In this document: positions 6,777 to 6,792 of the stretch, piece after piece
How the letters are laid out: every line of letters begins with the position of its first letter
How positions within the stretch are numbered: the stretch's first letter is position 1
Source of the DNA: Prevotella sp.
GTDB taxonomy: Bacteria > Bacteroidota > Bacteroidia > Bacteroidales > Bacteroidaceae
Direction of reading: 5' to 3'
Assembly: GCA_021204735.1 (NCBI GenBank)
Contig: JAJPYV010000287.1
Span: forward strand, 1-6,792
Length of the DNA: 6,792 nucleotides
Notes under the pieces: model-generated
What the model saw: only the letters and a program-made list of their open reading frames with translations
Databases searched by the model: none
What the model was told of the DNA's origin: nothing
Made by a program: the position numbers and the translations under genes

Positions 6777-6792
6777 ATGCTTTGCAAGCTAA

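Overview
The window looks like chromosomal DNA of a member of the Bacteroidales (Bacteroides/Prevotella-like). Three things support this. The proteins resemble Bacteroidales versions of their families. The frr–rsgA gene pair is adjacent. Two promoters carry the phylum-specific -7 box (TAnnTTTG), one of them with a correctly spaced -33 TTTG. Leaders in front of start codons are A-rich and lack clear Shine-Dalgarno sequences, which also fits. Genus and species cannot be fixed from the sequence alone.

Layout, left to right. (1) The 3' part of a ROK-family sugar kinase (glucokinase-like) runs in from the left edge and ends at 824, followed by a strong hairpin at 843-875 that probably terminates its transcript. 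(2) A visibly A+T-richer stretch holds a YhcG/DUF1016-type PD-(D/E)XK nuclease gene (959-2299). Its linker carries eight exact-length 13-codon repeats. (3) From a near-ideal promoter at 2316-2346 a housekeeping block runs rightward: frr (ribosome recycling factor), rsgA (30S-maturation GTPase) only 6 nt later, and then, after 36 nt, a Pif1-like helicase gene with a C-terminal helix-turn-helix tail. (4) A convergent gene on the minus strand (6747-6133) encodes a small FMN-binding flavoprotein with a four-cysteine cluster. It has its own -7 box at the right edge.

How the genes relate. frr and rsgA both act on ribosomes (recycling after termination, and 30S maturation) and are almost certainly co-transcribed and translationally coupled. 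The helicase may be on the same transcript. The nuclease gene is isolated between a terminator and a promoter and looks like an inserted accessory gene, with no partner methylase, toxin or mobile-element gene visible here. I see no RNA genes, insertion sequences, CRISPR arrays or complete multi-gene defence system. The most unusual feature is the repeat array inside the nuclease gene. At the DNA level several units are perfect palindromes whose arms have changed in a pairing-preserving way.
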